Source of the DNA: Lonicera japonica
Lineage: Eukaryota > Streptophyta > Magnoliopsida > Dipsacales > Caprifoliaceae
Direction: 5' to 3'
Assembly: GCA_021464415.1 (NCBI GenBank)
Contig: CM038470.1
Location: 31,231,122 to 31,295,121, forward strand
Length of the DNA: 64,000 nucleotides
Position 1 is the stretch's first letter; the number at the start of each line of letters is the position of its first letter. The notes below the pieces were generated by a model that was not told the origin of the DNA, ran no database searches, and saw nothing but the letters and a program-made list of their open reading frames with translations. Shown here in pieces: positions 62,572 through 64,000 of this stretch. The position numbers were made by a program, and so were the translations under genes.

Positions 62572-63360
62572 ATGGAATCACCTATGGTATGCAGAGTGAA
62601 CCCAAAAGCTAACCAAATAGTATTTGACAATTTATTTGTTTATAAGAGATTTTTCCTTTCAAGATCTATATTTTCTTCTTTTAGAAATAATAATAATATA
62701 AGGTTGTCACTCACTCACATTAACACTCAAGAATTAGAAGATAAATTTGGAAAATAAAATGAACTTAAGAAAATCCTATGGTATGTAGCTCATCTCTTAA
62801 GTCAAGTATAAAAACCAAAATAGGATCACATATGGTGTGTAGAGTAATCCAAAGATCTTATTTAAGAAAAATCACAAATGAGTATATTTATGCAATATTA
62901 TAAAATTCTAAATCACAAATAAAAATGAGGCTTCATCTCTCCCCTTGAAAGGGAGATTAGCCTTCCATAAAGATAGAAGAACAAAACAAATAATAAAATA
63001 GCTCCTTAAATATCTCCAAATATGTGAGTAAAACAATTTCTCTCAACACTCTACAATATTGTCTTCTTCAACAAAATGAAACAATAATACAAGAAGAAGA
63101 AAAATATGTAGCACTCAAATATTTTCTCTCTCTACAACAAGCTATCTTGCTCCAAGCTCTCCTCCTTTCTTTCAAACTCTCGGATGGTTGTCCTCTCCCT
63201 TGGCCAAATATCAATCAATATATGTGAGAAAATGGGAGAGAATATTAATGATGAAAGTAGACAATGGGGTGAGGGGGTGTAAGAGAATAATGAGACTTTG
63301 TCTAGACAGTGGTGTGTGTAAGAGAATAATGTGGACATTGTCTAGGTAGTGGCGTGTTGG
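62572..63360. repeat. Last, truncated satellite unit
   Basis: Keeps the inter-palindrome spacer and about 550 bp of left arm, then stops at gtgttgg where the CACTA element begins; intact units continue gttatggg at that point (for example 50,951). Confidence 0.88.
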
Positions 63361-64000
63361 CACTAGGCCCGACAAGCTCTTAGGCGACGCACATTGTTCG
63401 TCTCCTAAGCTAAGTATGTTCGTCTCCTAAGAGTCGGGCGACGAACAAGCTGTCTCCTAAGTTGCGTCGCCTAAGCTCTTAGGCGACGTACAAATATAGG
63501 TTCGTCTCCTAAGTATCTCTTAAGCGACGCACATAATGTACGTCTCCTAAGTGATCTCTTAAGCGACGCACATAATGTACGTCTCCTAAGTGATCTCTTA
63601 AGCGACGTACATAATGAACGTCTCTTAAGTGTTCCTCTTAGGAGACGTACACTGACCAATGTGCGTCTCCTAAGTGGTCACTTAGGAGACGAACATTGAC
63701 CAATGTACGTCTCCTAGGTGACCACTTAGGAGACGCACATTGGTCAGTGTACGTCTCCTAAGAGGAACACTTAGGCAACGTACATTGGTGAATGTACGTC
63801 TCTTAAGTCATACCCTTAGGAGACGTACATTGACCAATGTGCGTCTCCTAAGATGGGCACAAGTCCTTCTTAGGAGACGCACATTGGTCAATGTACGTCT
63901 CTTAAGTGTACCCTTAGGAGACGTACATTGACCAATGTGCGTCTTCTAAGATGGGACACAGGTCCTTCTTAGGCGACGTACATAGACCAATGTACGTGTC
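63361..64000. mobile_element. CACTA (En/Spm) transposon, left end, running off the window
   Basis: Begins exactly with CACTAGGCCCGACAAG at a breakpoint in the satellite unit (last host bases TGG, probably the 3-bp target duplication; the right flank is not visible). It is followed at once by subterminal repeats around cttaggagacgtacattg, mostly as inverted pairs. The motif is closely related to the ttaggcgacgtac repeats of the CACTA element at 17,353, so both belong to related families. No coding part lies in the visible 640 bp; the Arg/Leu-rich frames here are readings of the repeats. Confidence 0.85.
63403..63985. repeat. CACTA subterminal inverted-repeat array
   Basis: About twelve hairpin-like units of roughly 40-60 bp, each a cttaggagacg(t/c)acatt half facing a aatgt(a/g)cgtctcctaag half. 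Toward the terminus the variant has ggcgacg in place of ggagacg. Confidence 0.85.

Larger units (their letters stand above)
49966..63360. repeat. Palindromic satellite: tandem array of a 2.07-kb unit, six full and two partial copies
   Basis: The landmark atggaatcacctatggta recurs at 50,163, 52,233, 54,300, 56,365, 58,431, 60,504 and 62,572 (periods 2,070, 2,067, 2,065, 2,066, 2,073 and 2,068). Units look almost identical. Each unit is a large inverted repeat: a left arm and a right arm of about 780 bp in opposite orientation around a 165-bp spacer, with a second spacer of about 340 bp leading to the next unit. The two arms differ clearly (indels and substitutions), whereas corresponding arms of different units hardly differ, so the palindrome existed before amplification. 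Short ORFs inside recur only because the units recur. The right edge is cut by a CACTA element at 63,361. Confidence 0.93.

Noticed and set aside
50163..63338. Recurrent short ORFs (61, 67, 68, 80, 113 and 124 codons) in every satellite unit
   Set aside because: They recur only because the units are near-identical. They lie on both strands of a palindrome, have no domain-like composition, and differ by indels in T-tracts that change their frames.
63471..63931. Arg/Leu-rich ORFs near the right edge
   Set aside because: Readings of the CACTA subterminal repeats, not protein genes.
63403..64000. Regularly spaced short repeats resembling a CRISPR array
   Set aside because: Plant DNA. The repeats are inverted pairs directly following a CACTA terminus, with no unique spacers of even length.
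1..64000. Endogenous pararetrovirus or other viral genes
   Set aside because: No reverse transcriptase, movement protein or coat-like coding region was seen in any frame.

Overview
The window is intergenic, transposon-rich nuclear DNA of a flowering plant, probably a eudicot; I cannot name the species. Evidence: strongly A+T-rich sequence, CACTA, hAT, Ty1/copia, TRIM and solo-LTR signatures of plant type, and an ORF with the plant-specific LOB (LBD) domain. I see no intact host gene. Almost every short ORF is a chance reading of repeat DNA.

Layout. (1) About 1-49,500 is a mosaic of segmental copies of the same non-coding blocks. Block A: about 173-5,058, 23,804-31,880, 35,070-40,340, 45,050-47,650. 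Block B: about 12,111-17,352, 31,860-32,745, 40,341-44,680, 47,640-48,880. Shorter blocks C and D lie at 21,187-22,580, 34,480-35,069 and 44,680-45,530. Because the copies align, most later insertions can be recognised against an empty site in a sister copy. Copy 1 gained a 7-kb stretch (5,059-12,110, with a tandem TRIM at 9,248-10,109), a solo LTR (15,323-16,913) and a CACTA transposon (17,353-21,186). Copy 2 gained a Ty1/copia-type element (26,851-30,434). Copy 3 gained a hAT element (42,360-43,040). Copies 1 and 3 share an older solo LTR (12,473-14,155 and 40,670-42,292) with the same target duplication; copy 4 keeps the empty site. (2) 49,966-63,360 is a tandem array of six full and two partial copies of a 2.07-kb unit that is itself a large inverted repeat (arms about 780 bp). 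(3) At 63,361 a second CACTA element cuts into the array and runs off the window.

The most notable object is the non-autonomous copia-type retroelement at 26,851-30,434 (minus strand). It has 269-bp LTRs that look identical, a TCCAG target duplication, an initiator-tRNA-Met primer-binding site and a G-rich polypurine tract, but no gag-pol. In sense orientation it carries a LOB-domain ORF extended by a 129-bp coding minisatellite, downstream of a leader holding 18 CACGTG (G-box/ABRE-type) motifs in about 330 bp. This looks like a transcription-factor gene captured by a recently active element, with one frameshift and one nonsense codon.
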